64,000 nt of DNA from Pigmentiphaga humi (GTDB lineage Bacteria; Pseudomonadota; Gammaproteobacteria; Burkholderiales; Burkholderiaceae_B), in assembly GCF_900606115.1 (NCBI RefSeq), contig NZ_UWPJ01000018.1, positions 62,001-126,000 on the forward strand. Reading direction: 5' to 3'. Shown here one piece after another: positions 19,796-27,432 of this stretch. The notes below the pieces were generated by a model. That model did no database searches, was not told the DNA's origin, and saw only the letters and a program-made list of their open reading frames with translations. The position numbers and the translations under genes were made by a program. Positions within the stretch are counted from its first letter, which is position 1. Every line of letters begins with the position of its first letter.

Positions 19796-20683
19796 ATGGC
19801 CGCCACGGCACGCACACTCTGGAAAGGCGCGATCAGCTTCGGCCTGGTCCATATCCCGGTGGGGCTGTATACGGCTACCCAGGAAAGCGAACTGGATTTC
19901 GACTGGCTCGATAAGCGCACCATGGATCCGGTAGGCTACAAGCGCATCAACAAGCGCACCGGCCGCGAAATCACCCGCGAAAACATCGTCAAGGGCATTG
20001 CCTACGAGGACGGGCGCTACGTGCTCCTGTCGGACGACGAGATCCGCGCCGCCTATCCCGAGTCCACGCAGACCATAGAAATCGAGGCCTTCGTGCAAGC
20101 CAGCGAGATTCCCTTCGTCTACCTGGAACGCCCCTACTACCTCGCCCCGCTGGGCAAGGGCGCCAAGGTCTATGCCCTGCTGCGCGAGGCGCTGCTCAAG
20201 ACCGGAAGGGTCGGCATCGCCCGCGTCGTGATCCAGACCAAGCAGCACCTGGCCGCGCTCATTCCCGCCGGACCGGGGCTGATCCTGAACCTGCTCCGCT
20301 GGGCCGACGAAATCCGCTCCTGGGAGAACCTCGACCTTCCCGAGGAGGGCTCCCGGGCTGCCGGCATCTCGCCGCGCGAAATGAAAATGGCCGAGCAGTT
20401 GATCGACGACATGACCGATAAATGGGAGCCCGGACGCTACCAGGACGAGTTCAAGGAAAAGATCCTGCAACTGGTGCAGACCAAGATCGAAGCCGAAGAA
20501 ACGGAGGCCGTCACGCCGATGGCCTCGCTGGAGGAAAGCCGTCCCACGGCCGACATCGTGGATCTGACCGAACTGCTCAAGCGCAGCCTGGAGAAAAACA
20601 AAGGGGACGCCAAGTCCGCACGCGGCGGCGGCAGCGGAAACGGCAGCCGCACCCGCGGCGGCAAAACCCGGCACAGCGCCTAA
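19796..20683 (+). CDS. ku: Bacterial Ku protein (non-homologous end joining)
   Basis: Homodimeric ring protein that binds DNA double-strand ends and recruits LigD. The N terminus MAATARTLWKGAISFGLVHIPV is the standard bacterial Ku opening, followed by the Ku core (YKRINKRTGREI, EIEAFV, YYLAPLGKGAKVYALLR). The C-terminal tail is basic and Gly/Arg/Lys-rich, as expected for DNA and LigD interaction. Length 295 residues. AAGGGG six bases before the ATG at 19796 supports the start. ligD begins 21 bases downstream, so the pair is an operon, divergent from zapE. Confidence 0.95.
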   Translation: MAATARTLWKGAISFGLVHIPVGLYTATQESELDFDWLDKRTMDPVGYKRINKRTGREITRENIVKGIAYEDGRYVLLSDDEIRAAYPESTQTIEIEAFVQASEIPFVYLERPYYLAPLGKGAKVYALLREALLKTGRVGIARVVIQTKQHLAALIPAGPGLILNLLRWADEIRSWENLDLPEEGSRAAGISPREMKMAEQLIDDMTDKWEPGRYQDEFKEKILQLVQTKIEAEETEAVTPMASLEESRPTADIVDLTELLKRSLEKNKGDAKSARGGGSGNGSRTRGGKTRHSA

Positions 20684-20704
20684 CGGACATCGGGGAGCGC
20701 AGCC

Positions 20705-23125
20705 ATGCCCAAGCGCGACGATCTGCGAACCTATCGCGCCAAACGCGATTTTTCCCACACCCCCGAACCGGCCGAGGGCGGCAAACCAGGCGACCAGGCG
20801 CTGTCGTTCGTGGTCCAGCGTCATGCGGCCCGCCGCCTGCACTACGATTTCCGGCTGGAACTCGACGGTACGCTCAAGAGCTGGGCCATTCCCAAAGGAC
20901 CCAGCCTGGATCCGGGCGTCAAGCGCATGGCGGTCCAGGTCGAGGATCACCCGTTGTCCTACGGCAGCTTCGAAGGCCGGATCCCGGAGGGGCACTACGG
21001 CGCGGGAGAGGTTGCCATCTGGGACGCCGGCACCTGGGTGCCGCTGGAGAATCCGCGCAAAGGCTATCGCGACGGCAAGCTCAAGTTCGAGCTTCGGGGC
21101 ACCAAACTGCATGGGTTGTGGGCGCTGGTGCGCATGCGCAAGGCGGAGAAGCAGCCGGCATGGCTGCTGATCAAGGAGCAGGACGACTACGCGGTGACCG
21201 GCCCGCAAGCCGACGCGGAGGAGGCCTCCCCGCCGGCGCCGGCCTATGCAGAACTGCCGGCCAGCCTCGAACCGCAGCTGGCTACGCTGGTCGACGCCGC
21301 GCCGGCCGATGCCGAGCATTGGCAATACGAGTTGAAGTTCGACGGCTACCGCGTCCTGGCCCGCATCGAAAACGGCACGGTCCGCCTGTTCACGCGAACC
21401 GGCAAGGACTGGACCCACAAACTGGCGCAATTGCGCGACGCCCTGGCCGCCATGCAACTGGCCGACGCCTGGCTGGATGGGGAAGTCATCGTGCCCGATG
21501 AACACGGCATCCCCGATTTCCAGGCCTTGCAGCAAGCCTTCGAGACAGGCAGCGCGCGCGGCGCGGTGTACTTCCTGTTCGACATTCCTTTCTATGCCGG
21601 CCGGGATCTGCGCCAACTGCCGCTCACCGATCGCCGCGCCACCCTGCGCGGCCTGATGGCGGGCGCCGATCCGGCCCTGGTGCGGTTCAGCGACGACTTC
21701 GACGCCCTGCCGCGCGATTTGGTGGCCTCGGCCTGCAAGCTCGGCTTCGAAGGGGTAATCGGCAAGCGCAAGGACGGCGGCTACCGTTCGGGGCGTTCCT
21801 CGGACTGGATCAAGCTCAAATGCCAGAACCGGCAGGAATTCGTCATCGGCGGCTATACCGACCCCAAAGGCAGCAGGACGGGGCTGGGCGCGCTCCTGCT
21901 GGGGTTCTACGATGAGGACGGCACACTGCGCTATGCGGGGAACGTGGGCTCGGGCTTCGATCAACGCACGCTGGCGTCGTTGAAAAAGCGCCTGGATGAT
22001 CTCGCCGCGCCGCAGCCGCCTTTCGTGCGCAATACTGCCGGCATGGGCCGCGCGCATTGGGTCCGTCCCGAACTGCTGGCCGAGGTGTCGTTCGCCGAGT
22101 GGACAGCGGGCGGCCACATCCGGCAAGGCGTATTCCGCGGCCTGCGCGCCGACAAACCCGCGCAGGCGGTGGTGCGCGAACGGCCCACGGCGCCTCCCAA
22201 GGAGTCCGAAACCATGCAGAGCAACGGCCTGCCCTCTTCCTTCCGCGTCACCCATCCCGGCCGGGTCATCGACAAGCAGAGCGGCATCACCAAGCTGCAG
22301 CTCATTCAATGCTACGCCGCGCTCGCGCCGCTCATCCTGCCCCATCTCAAAGATCGCCCCGTCGCCCTCGTCCGAGCGCCCGACGGCATAGGCGGCGAGC
22401 TCTTCTTCCAGAAACATGCCGACCGGGCGGCGCTGCCCGGGGTCGTGCGACTGCCCCAGGAACTGGATCCCGGCCATCCTCCGCTGATGAAGATCGACAA
22501 CCTGCAAGGCCTGCTGTCGGTGGCGCAGATGAACACCATCGAACTGCACACCTGGAACGGCGTGGACCATGCCATTTCCACCCCCGACAGAATGACGTTC
22601 GACCTGGACCCGGGCGAAGGCGTGGACTGGCTCCGGATCCAGGAAGGAACTCGGCTGGTGCGCGTCTTCCTGCAGGAACTCGGCTTGCCGGCCTTTCTCA
22701 AGACCAGCGGCGGCAAGGGCATGCACATCGTCGTTCCGCTGCGGCCCGAGTACGGCTGGGATGCGGTGAAGGGGTTCTCGCGCGCCATCGTCCAGCATCT
22801 GGCCGCCACCCTGCCCAGCCATTTCGTGGCCAAGAGCGGGCCGCGCAACCGCGTGGGCAAGATATTCATCGACTATCTGCGCAACGGCTTCGGGGCAACG
22901 ACCGTCTGCGCCTGGTCGGTGCGCGCGCGGCCGGGGCTGGCCGTATCCGTGCCCGTCGGCTGGGACGAACTGGATACGCTGACCGGTTCGGCGCATTGGA
23001 GCCTGTACGTGCTGGGCGATCGGCTGGCCACGGGCAACACGCCCTGGGCGGACTACGAGCGCTCGCGGATCTCGCTGGCCGATGCGATGCGCCGGCTGGA
23101 CTTCGACCCGAGCGAGGATGCCTGA
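20705..23125 (+). CDS. ligD: Multifunctional ATP-dependent DNA ligase LigD
   Basis: End-processing and sealing enzyme of bacterial NHEJ, 806 residues. Domain order is phosphoesterase, ligase, polymerase. The 3'-phosphoesterase domain spans about 1-160 (HAARRLHYDFRLE from residue 40, including His40 and His46, and GHYGAG). The ligase domain runs from about 190 to 490 with nucleotidyl-accepting Lys211 in KFDGYR and EGVIGKRKDGGYRSGR. The primase-polymerase domain covers about 510-806 with FDLDPGE near 632 and TSGGKGMHIVVPLRP. All three activities appear intact. Partner of the Ku gene just upstream. Confidence 0.95.
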   Translation: MPKRDDLRTYRAKRDFSHTPEPAEGGKPGDQALSFVVQRHAARRLHYDFRLELDGTLKSWAIPKGPSLDPGVKRMAVQVEDHPLSYGSFEGRIPEGHYGAGEVAIWDAGTWVPLENPRKGYRDGKLKFELRGTKLHGLWALVRMRKAEKQPAWLLIKEQDDYAVTGPQADAEEASPPAPAYAELPASLEPQLATLVDAAPADAEHWQYELKFDGYRVLARIENGTVRLFTRTGKDWTHKLAQLRDALAAMQLADAWLDGEVIVPDEHGIPDFQALQQAFETGSARGAVYFLFDIPFYAGRDLRQLPLTDRRATLRGLMAGADPALVRFSDDFDALPRDLVASACKLGFEGVIGKRKDGGYRSGRSSDWIKLKCQNRQEFVIGGYTDPKGSRTGLGALLLGFYDEDGTLRYAGNVGSGFDQRTLASLKKRLDDLAAPQPPFVRNTAGMGRAHWVRPELLAEVSFAEWTAGGHIRQGVFRGLRADKPAQAVVRERPTAPPKESETMQSNGLPSSFRVTHPGRVIDKQSGITKLQLIQCYAALAPLILPHLKDRPVALVRAPDGIGGELFFQKHADRAALPGVVRLPQELDPGHPPLMKIDNLQGLLSVAQMNTIELHTWNGVDHAISTPDRMTFDLDPGEGVDWLRIQEGTRLVRVFLQELGLPAFLKTSGGKGMHIVVPLRPEYGWDAVKGFSRAIVQHLAATLPSHFVAKSGPRNRVGKIFIDYLRNGFGATTVCAWSVRARPGLAVSVPVGWDELDTLTGSAHWSLYVLGDRLATGNTPWADYERSRISLADAMRRLDFDPSEDA

Positions 23126-23546
23126 TCCGGGGCCCGAACAAGCGCCGACTTGACGATCCGGCGCCAACTGGTAGCATGCCGCTGCTGCCCATGTTCCGCA
23201 TGGCTGCGATTGCCCGGAATTTCGTCATGCCTTACCGCCCCGCCCTGCTCTGTTCGCGGTGGCCCGCCCTGACCGGACCACGCCTGTGGCGCCTAGCGCC
23301 AGGCCCCGCGGCGCACGGCGATTTCGCTCCCTACAGTTTCCCCCAGGCTCTGAAAACCCTGTTCCTCGACGCGCAGGAAGCCGCTTCGCGTTCCGCCTAC
23401 GCGCGCTCCAAACCCGGCTAACGGCCAGTCCTCACGCTCTCGCGCATTCCGATGGCCGCCCAGCGGTCTCGTCGGAACAGCGCCCGCACGTCCGCATGGC
23501 CTCCCGCCATGCGGACGCTTCCGCTCATCACCAGAGCCCGGACGCC
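23126..23546. other. 421-base gap between ligD and the hexapeptide-repeat gene
   Basis: No convincing gene. An open frame from an ATG at 23176 to 23421 could encode 81 residues, mixed hydrophobic then polar, with no good ribosome-binding site and no recognised family. It is in frame with a spurious frame crossing ligD. No clear promoter or terminator was found. Confidence 0.4.
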
Positions 23547-24428
23547 ATGGACCTCACCAAGCAATTCGTCAAAGCCAAGAACCCCTGCACCAGCGGCTAC
23601 CGCTGGTTCATCCGCGACCACCAGGGCCAGGGGGATTATCAGCCTGTGCTGGATGCGCTGGTCGCAGCCGGCCGGATCGACGACGCCTGCTGGCTGCTGG
23701 ACCAGTTCGGCCCGATCGACGCCGTGCTGCGGCTCGATAGCGTCGAGGCCCATGCCATCGTCTTCGCCGGCACCCTCGAAGTCAGCCAGGACATTCGCGT
23801 GGACACCCTGGTCCGCACCGGCGCGAGCCTGCGCGCCCGTGGCGGCATACGCGCGGGCACGGCGATCGTCGCCGGCGCGGACATCGAGACCGGCGGCAAC
23901 CTGGCCAGCGGCGGCCACATCCGCGCCGGCGGCGACATCGAAGCCGGCTGGGGGATAGAGGCCGGGACAGTGCTGGAATCGGGCGGCCAATGCCGCGCCA
24001 AATGGGACATCCGCGCAGGCGGCGACATCCAGGTCAAGCTGATGCTCCAGGCGGACGGCAGCATCGAAGCCGGCCATGCCGTGCGCTGCGAGCGCGGCAT
24101 CCGCGCCGGGGCGGACCTGCGCGCCGCGCATGACCTGATCGCCGGCCAGGGCATGCTCGCCGGCGGCAGCATCGTCGGAGACAACCATATCGATGCGGGC
24201 TGGGGCATCCGCGCCGCCGAGGACATCCTGGCCCAAGGCGCGATCCGCTCCGGCGAAGGCATCGAGGCAAATGGACGCATCGCCTGCGGCGAAGGCTACG
24301 GCATCTACGCCGGGCTGCAGGTCAGGCGCGATGCCTGGCCCAGCAGCGCGCGCGTGGCCGCATCCCGGATGCCGGACGGACTGATGAGCGGGCACTGGGA
24401 GCTTCTGGCCTGCGTCCACGGAAACTAG
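23547..24428 (+). CDS. Hexapeptide-repeat (predicted beta-helix) protein of unknown function
   Basis: A 293-residue protein. Residues 1-86 form a distinct N-terminal domain (DYQPVLDALVAAGRIDDACWLLDQFGPIDAVL looks helical). Residues 87-248 are 27 consecutive hexads of the form x-x-[ILV]-x-A-G with no insertion, for example GHIRAG GDIEAG WGIEAG. Such a register predicts a regular parallel beta-helix. There is no signal peptide and no acyltransferase catalytic insert, so it is unlike LpxA/LacA-type enzymes. It resembles polymer-forming bactofilin-like folds only in general design. It lies downstream of ligD and converges on lpdA across a bidirectional terminator. The function is unknown. Confidence 0.8.
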   Translation: MDLTKQFVKAKNPCTSGYRWFIRDHQGQGDYQPVLDALVAAGRIDDACWLLDQFGPIDAVLRLDSVEAHAIVFAGTLEVSQDIRVDTLVRTGASLRARGGIRAGTAIVAGADIETGGNLASGGHIRAGGDIEAGWGIEAGTVLESGGQCRAKWDIRAGGDIQVKLMLQADGSIEAGHAVRCERGIRAGADLRAAHDLIAGQGMLAGGSIVGDNHIDAGWGIRAAEDILAQGAIRSGEGIEANGRIACGEGYGIYAGLQVRRDAWPSSARVAASRMPDGLMSGHWELLACVHGN

Positions 24429-24496
24429 CGGAGCCGGCACGCACTGCCGCGCCGGCCAGGAGCGGTAACTCCGCCCTCCCGGCGCCCCAAAAAGAA

Positions 24497-24525
24497 AAAA
24501 CCGCCGGCTTGCGCGCGGCGGTTTT
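24497..24525. terminator. Bidirectional rho-independent terminator
   Basis: AAAACCGCC (24497-24505) pairs with GGCGGTTTT (24517-24525), with a further A-run on the left and T-run on the right. It sits between two convergent genes (hexapeptide-repeat protein and lpdA) and can serve both strands. Confidence 0.85.
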
Positions 24526-24545
24526 CTCCGACTAGCCCGTATCGC

Positions 24546-25973
24546 TCAGAAATTCAGCGCACGCTTGTCCACCGCCAGCGCGGCTTCCTTGACGGCCTCG
24601 GACAGCGAGGGGTGCGCATGGCAGATGCGGGCGATGTCTTCCGACGCCGCGCGGAACTCCATGGCCACCACGCATTCCGAAATCAGTTCGGAGGCTTGCG
24701 GGCCGACGATGTGCACGCCCAGGATCTCGTCCGTCTTGGCGTCGGCGATGACCTTGACCAGGCCGGTGGTGTCGCCCAGCGCGCGGGCGCGGCCGTTCGC
24801 CAGGAACGGGAAGGTGCCGACCTTGTACTCGCGGCCTTCGGTCTTGAGCGCCTGCTCGGTCTTGCCCACCCACGAGATCTCGGGCGAGGTGTAGATGACC
24901 GACGGGATGGTGTTGAAGTTGACGTGGCCATGCTGGCCGGCGATGCGCTCGGCCACGGCAACGCCCTCTTCTTCCGCCTTGTGCGCCAGCATCGGGCCGC
25001 GCACGACGTCGCCGACGGCCCAGACGTTGGGCAGGCCGGTGCGGCAGTCGTCGTCCACGGCGATGAAGCCGCGCTCGTCCAGCTTCAGGCCCACGCCTTC
25101 GGCGTTCAGGCCCTGGGTGTTGGGTACGCGGCCGATCGAGACGATCAGCTTGTCCACGGCCAGCGACTGCTCGGCGCCCGCGGCGTCGGTGTACTTGACC
25201 GTGACGTTCTTGGACGCGGCCTTGACGTCGCCGATCTTGACGCCCAGGTTGATTTTCAGGCCCTGCTTGGTCAGGACCTTCAGCGCTTCCTTGGCGATCT
25301 GCTCGTCGGCGGCCGGCAGGAAAGCCGGCATGGCTTCGAGCACGGTGACCTCGGCGCCCAGGCGGCGCCACACGCTGCCCAGTTCCAGGCCGATCACGCC
25401 GGCGCCGATCACGCCCAGGCGCTTGGGCACGCTGCCGATGGCCAGCGCGCCGTCGTTGGACAGCACCTGTTTTTCATCGAACGGCAGGCCCGGCAGCGCG
25501 CGCGGGCTGGAACCGGTGGCGACGATGACGTGCTTGGCCACGAGCTCTTCCTCGGCCTTGCCCGTCACCTTGATCGACCAGCCGCCGTCGACCTGGCCCG
25601 AGAACGCGCCCGTGCCGTGGAAGAAGGTGACCTTGTTCTTCTTGAACAGGAACAGGATGCCGTCGTTGTTCTGCTTGACGACCGTGTCCTTGCGCGCGAT
25701 CAGCTTGGCCAGGTCCAGGCCCAGGCCCTTGACCTCGATGCCATGGTCGGCGAAGTGGTGGCCGGCATGCTCGTAATACTCGGACGATTGCAGCAGTGCC
25801 TTCGAAGGGATGCAGCCCACGTTGGTGCACGTACCGCCAGGCGCCGGGGCGCCCTTGGCGTTGCTCCAGGCGTCGATGCAGGCGACCGACATGCCCAGCT
25901 GGGCGGCGCGGATCGCGGCGATGTACCCGCCGGGACCGGCACCGATGACGACGACGTCGAATTGCTTACTCAT
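24546..25973 (-). CDS. lpdA: Dihydrolipoamide dehydrogenase (E3 of 2-oxoglutarate dehydrogenase)
   Basis: Flavoprotein that reoxidises the dihydrolipoyl group and reduces NAD. The FAD-binding motif [10 protein letters not shown] is at 11-20 and the redox-active disulfide in [13 protein letters not shown] (Cys49, Cys54). The NAD-binding motif [13 protein letters not shown] is central, and the C-terminal HAHPSLSE holds the catalytic His. Length 475 residues. Third gene after odhA and odhB on the minus strand, separated from odhB by a palindromic repeat. A shared bidirectional terminator follows the stop. Confidence 0.96.
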   Translation of the reverse strand: MSKQFDVVVIGAGPGGYIAAIRAAQLGMSVACIDAWSNAKGAPAPGGTCTNVGCIPSKALLQSSEYYEHAGHHFADHGIEVKGLGLDLAKLIARKDTVVKQNNDGILFLFKKNKVTFFHGTGAFSGQVDGGWSIKVTGKAEEELVAKHVIVATGSSPRALPGLPFDEKQVLSNDGALAIGSVPKRLGVIGAGVIGLELGSVWRRLGAEVTVLEAMPAFLPAADEQIAKEALKVLTKQGLKINLGVKIGDVKAASKNVTVKYTDAAGAEQSLAVDKLIVSIGRVPNTQGLNAEGVGLKLDERGFIAVDDDCRTGLPNVWAVGDVVRGPMLAHKAEEEGVAVAERIAGQHGHVNFNTIPSVIYTSPEISWVGKTEQALKTEGREYKVGTFPFLANGRARALGDTTGLVKVIADAKTDEILGVHIVGPQASELISECVVAMEFRAASEDIARICHAHPSLSEAVKEAALAVDKRALNF

Positions 25974-26043
25974 TTCATTTTTCCAGTTAGAAGGACCCGC
26001 TTAACCCAGGGCGCCGGGCCGTCCCCCACTAGCGTGGTGGTAA

Positions 26044-26120
26044 CCCAGGATGCGGTGGATCCGGCTCCGCCGGTCCACCCGCATCGCCCCCTGGGGGGCG
26101 CGCGTAAGCGCGTAGGGGGG
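26044..26120 (-). repeat. Modular palindromic intergenic repeat, copy 3 (short form)
   Basis: Fills most of the gap between odhB and lpdA. The order is reversed relative to copy 1. Flanking arms GATGCGG and CCGCATC pair around TGGA/TCCA and the core CCGGCTCCGCCGG. A CCCCCTGGGGGG hairpin and a GCGCGTAAGCGCG hairpin then abut the odhB stop at 26121. The arm bases differ from copy 1 but still pair. Confidence 0.8.
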
Positions 26121-27338
26121 TCAGATATCCAGCAGCAGGCGCTGCGGGTCTTCCAGGGCTTCCTTCATGGCGACCAGGCCCAGCACGGCTTCGCGGCCGT
26201 CGATGATGCGGTGGTCGTACGACATCGCCAGGTAGTTCATCGGGCGGATGACGATCTGGCCGTTTTCCACCACGGCGCGGTCCTTGGTGGCGTGCACGCC
26301 GAGGATGGCCGATTGCGGCGGGTTGATGATGGGGGTGGACAGCATCGAGCCGAAGGTGCCGCCGTTGGAGATCGAGAACGTGCCGCCGGTCAGATCGTCC
26401 AGGCTCAGCTTGCCTTCCTTGGCCTTCTGGCCGAATTCGGCGATCTTCTTCTCGATGTCGGCCAGGCTCAGCTGGTCGGCGTTGCGCAGGATGGGCACGA
26501 CCAGACCGCGCGGGCTGCCCACGGCGATGCCGATGTCGAAGTAGCCGTGGTAGACCACGTCCTTGCCGTCGACCGAGGCGTTGATGACCGGGTAGCGCTT
26601 CAGGGCCGCCACGGCGGCCTTCACGAAGAAGGACATGAAGCCCAGCTTGACGCCGTGCTCCTTCTCGAACTTGTCTTTGTACTTCGCGCGCAGGTCGATC
26701 ACGGCCTGCATGTTGACCTCGTTGAACGTGGTCAGGATGGCGTTCTCGGCTTGCGACTGCAGCAGGCGCTCGGCGACGCGGGCGCGCAGGCGGCTCATCG
26801 GCACGCGCTGTTCCGGACGGCCGTTGACCAGCGTGGCGGCCTCGTTGACGACGGGCGCGGGCTTGGCGGCGGAAGCCGGGGCAGCGGCGGCGCCCAGGGC
26901 GTCGCCCTTGGTGATGCGGCCGCCGCGGCCGGTGCCTGCGACGGATTCGGGCGCGATGCCCTGCTCGGCCAGCAGCTTGGCGGCGGCGGGCGACGGGATC
27001 GAGGAAGCGGGGGCAGCGGCAGGCGCGGCGGCGGCCGGAGCAGCCGCCGGGGCGGGAGCGGCAGCGGGAGCGGCAGCGGGAGCGGCAGCGGCCTTGCCTT
27101 CGGTGTCGATCTTGGCGATGACTTCTTCCGAGGCCACGGTGCTGCCGTCGCTCTTGACGATCTCGGCCAGCACGCCGTCGGCCGGCGCCGGCACTTCCAG
27201 CACGACCTTGTCGGTTTCGATTTCAATCACGATCTCGTCGCGCGAGATGGCTTCGCCCGGCTTCTTCTTCCAGGTCAGCAGCGTGCCTTCCGAAACCGAT
27301 TCAGAAAATTGGGGGACTTTTACGTCGACTATTGCCAT
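26121..27338 (-). CDS. odhB: Dihydrolipoamide succinyltransferase (E2 of 2-oxoglutarate dehydrogenase)
   Basis: Transfers the succinyl group to CoA in the 2-oxoglutarate dehydrogenase complex. Residues 1-75 are the lipoyl domain with the lipoylated Lys44 in [10 protein letters not shown] flexible Ala/Pro linker (about 78-110) leads to the E3-binding domain ([14 protein letters not shown]). The C-terminal catalytic acyltransferase domain contains SYDHRIIDG with the catalytic His. Length 405 residues. Called odhB or sucB; the odhA-odhB-lpdA order supports the assignment over a pyruvate dehydrogenase E2. Confidence 0.96.
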   Translation of the reverse strand: MAIVDVKVPQFSESVSEGTLLTWKKKPGEAISRDEIVIEIETDKVVLEVPAPADGVLAEIVKSDGSTVASEEVIAKIDTEGKAAAAPAAAPAAAPAPAAAPAAAAPAAAPASSIPSPAAAKLLAEQGIAPESVAGTGRGGRITKGDALGAAAAPASAAKPAPVVNEAATLVNGRPEQRVPMSRLRARVAERLLQSQAENAILTTFNEVNMQAVIDLRAKYKDKFEKEHGVKLGFMSFFVKAAVAALKRYPVINASVDGKDVVYHGYFDIGIAVGSPRGLVVPILRNADQLSLADIEKKIAEFGQKAKEGKLSLDDLTGGTFSISNGGTFGSMLSTPIINPPQSAILGVHATKDRAVVENGQIVIRPMNYLAMSYDHRIIDGREAVLGLVAMKEALEDPQRLLLDI

Positions 27339-27432
27339 GTCAGTGTTTCCGCAAGTTTGGGAGTTCTTTCGTCATCCGGCGCGCAAAGGCCGGACGGCCG
27401 GAGCCGCGTTCGCGCGGCCCCGGCCGGGAGGA

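Noticed and set aside
18503-23167. A minus-strand open frame of about 1,550 codons spanning zapE and the ku-ligD region
   Set aside because: Only its last 364 codons (zapE) have real protein features; the rest is antisense to ku and ligD, with the composition expected from high-GC codon bias.
23176-23421. An 81-codon small gene between ligD and the hexapeptide-repeat gene
   Set aside because: No ribosome-binding site, no recognisable family, and the frame is continuous with a spurious frame crossing ligD; recorded only as a possibility.
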